Source: Citrobacter telavivensis
Lineage (GTDB): Bacteria; Pseudomonadota; Gammaproteobacteria; Enterobacterales; Enterobacteriaceae
Length of the DNA stretch: 64,000 nt
Direction of reading: 5' to 3'
Assembly (NCBI GenBank): GCA_009363175.1
Contig: CP045205.1
Coordinates: 1,178,001-1,242,000, forward strand
The notes beneath the pieces were generated by a model that was given only the letters and a program-made list of their open reading frames with translations, was not told the origin of the DNA and searched no databases. The translations under genes and the position numbers were made by a program. Positions 63,344 to 64,000 of the stretch are shown piece by piece. Positions within the stretch are counted from its first letter, which is position 1, and each line of letters opens with the position of its first letter.

Positions 63344-64000
63344 TGATGTTCTCCCGAAAATCCCTGTTCAGTCAGGATGACCCAGGGCAGCGGTGCATTG
63401 TCTTGCGCATTCAGTAACGCAAACTGGATATTGACGGTTGTACGCGAGCGCTGTTGTCCGTCGCTCACGGGCAGTGAAAAACGAAGCGGCACAGGCTGCG
63501 CCAGTGCGCCGCCGATGCGCTGCTGGTCTGTCATACGCAGCAGCGCCCATGCCCCTTGCCAGCGCCAGCGTGCGGTGTCGCCCGCCACGCTCAGGCCGAC
63601 GACGGCGGTATCCGGTACGGGACGCCACGCAGAATTTGCCGCCCAGCGCAGGCTGAACGTCAGATTATCGCCGCTGCGCCAGTGCAGATCGGCGCTGGTG
63701 CCGCCGGGCCAGATCAGGGTCTGCTGATTACCGCTTAACCGCCAGTCGACGATTTGCTCCGCACCGGCTTCCTGATTGCGCTGCGTCCGCCAGTTCACCC
63801 GTACCACCACACCGTCTGGCGAGACCAGTGCGGAAAGCAACGGCTGTGCGGCGGCTAACTGGCGAATCAGCGCGGGTTGGTCTGCGAGCGTTTCCGGCGG
63901 CAGTTTCACCAGCAGCGACACCAGTTCGCGAACCCGATCCACATCCGCATCCGGGGCATGGGGTAACGCCGTGAAAGGGAAACGCCCGGCAAGCCAGTTG
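63331..64000 (-). CDS. TssM/IcmF-like type VI protein, C-terminal part (partial)
   Basis: The frame is open to the right window edge (residues NWLAGRFPFTALPHAPDAD precede the internal GTG at 63942). It carries the typical IcmF C-terminal region: GRFPF, WRSGDNLTFSLRWAANSAWRP and a last strand PLPWVILTEQGF. TssM is the inner-membrane anchor and motor-like subunit of type VI systems. The 5' end is outside the window. Confidence 0.85.
   Translation of the reverse strand, partial: NWLAGRFPFTALPHAPDADVDRVRELVSLLVKLPPETLADQPALIRQLAAAQPLLSALVSPDGVVVRVNWRTQRNQEAGAEQIVDWRLSGNQQTLIWPGGTSADLHWRSGDNLTFSLRWAANSAWRPVPDTAVVGLSVAGDTARWRWQGAWALLRMTDQQRIGGALAQPVPLRFSLPVSDGQQRSRTTVNIQFALLNAQDNAPLPWVILTEQGFSGEHQWNR

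Overview
The window is a piece of an enterobacterial chromosome. The first 12.9 kb has the gene order and near-identical proteins of the Escherichia/Salmonella/Citrobacter core: valS, holC, pepA, lptFG, yjgR, the idn L-idonate genes, ahr and leuX. An lsr operon that includes lsrE, with a type VI secretion locus further on, makes Citrobacter the best guess. This is an inference from gene content; no search was run.

Layout: (1) 1-12.9 kb, core genes with REP-type repeats between them. (2) 12.9-39.7 kb, an integrated island of about 26.8 kb. It starts in the 3' end of tRNA-Leu(CAA) leuX, encodes a P4-type integrase, and ends at a copy of the tRNA 3' end at 39679-39700. (3) 39.9-49.8 kb, the AI-2 (autoinducer-2) uptake and processing operon lsrACDBFGE, divergent lsrR-lsrK, and a cupin gene. 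(4) 50.0-56.1 kb, a pentonate dehydratase, a GPH-type sugar symporter, a GH43 beta-xylosidase and an IclR regulator. (5) 56.3-62.0 kb, a PrpR-like sigma-54 activator divergent from a CoA-transferase/HMG-CoA-lyase-like/MFS operon with a good -24/-12 promoter. (6) 62.0-64.0 kb, the edge of a type VI secretion cluster.

The island has two parts. The left half (14.4-28.3 kb) is a defence region, AT-rich in its first 4 kb. It holds a three-part retron (phosphoribosyltransferase-like protein, winged-helix protein, ncRNA with clear a1/a2 repeats, reverse transcriptase), a Shedu-like nuclease, a type I restriction-modification operon with an FRG-domain gene between hsdS and hsdR, and a TIR-domain gene broken by one stop codon. 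An IS630 copy sits exactly in the native hsdM/hsdS overlap. It changes the HsdM C-terminus and separates hsdM from hsdS-FRG-hsdR. The right half (28.4-39.5 kb) is a P4/CP4-like module: AlpA, a Gp2/YfjJ-like protein, YfjP GTPase, YfjQ, YfjR, two secreted proteins, DUF905, ArdB/KlcA antirestriction, RadC, YeeT, a CbeA/CbtA antitoxin-toxin pair and DUF4942, ending with an Mrr-like endonuclease.

The most notable object is the retron, whose RNA can be folded by eye into the expected a1-msr-msd-a2 layout. Next are the IS630 lesion that probably leaves the type I system partly or wholly off, the FRG gene inside that operon, the single-codon lesion in the TIR gene, and the uncharacterised sigma-54-controlled CoA-transferase/lyase operon.
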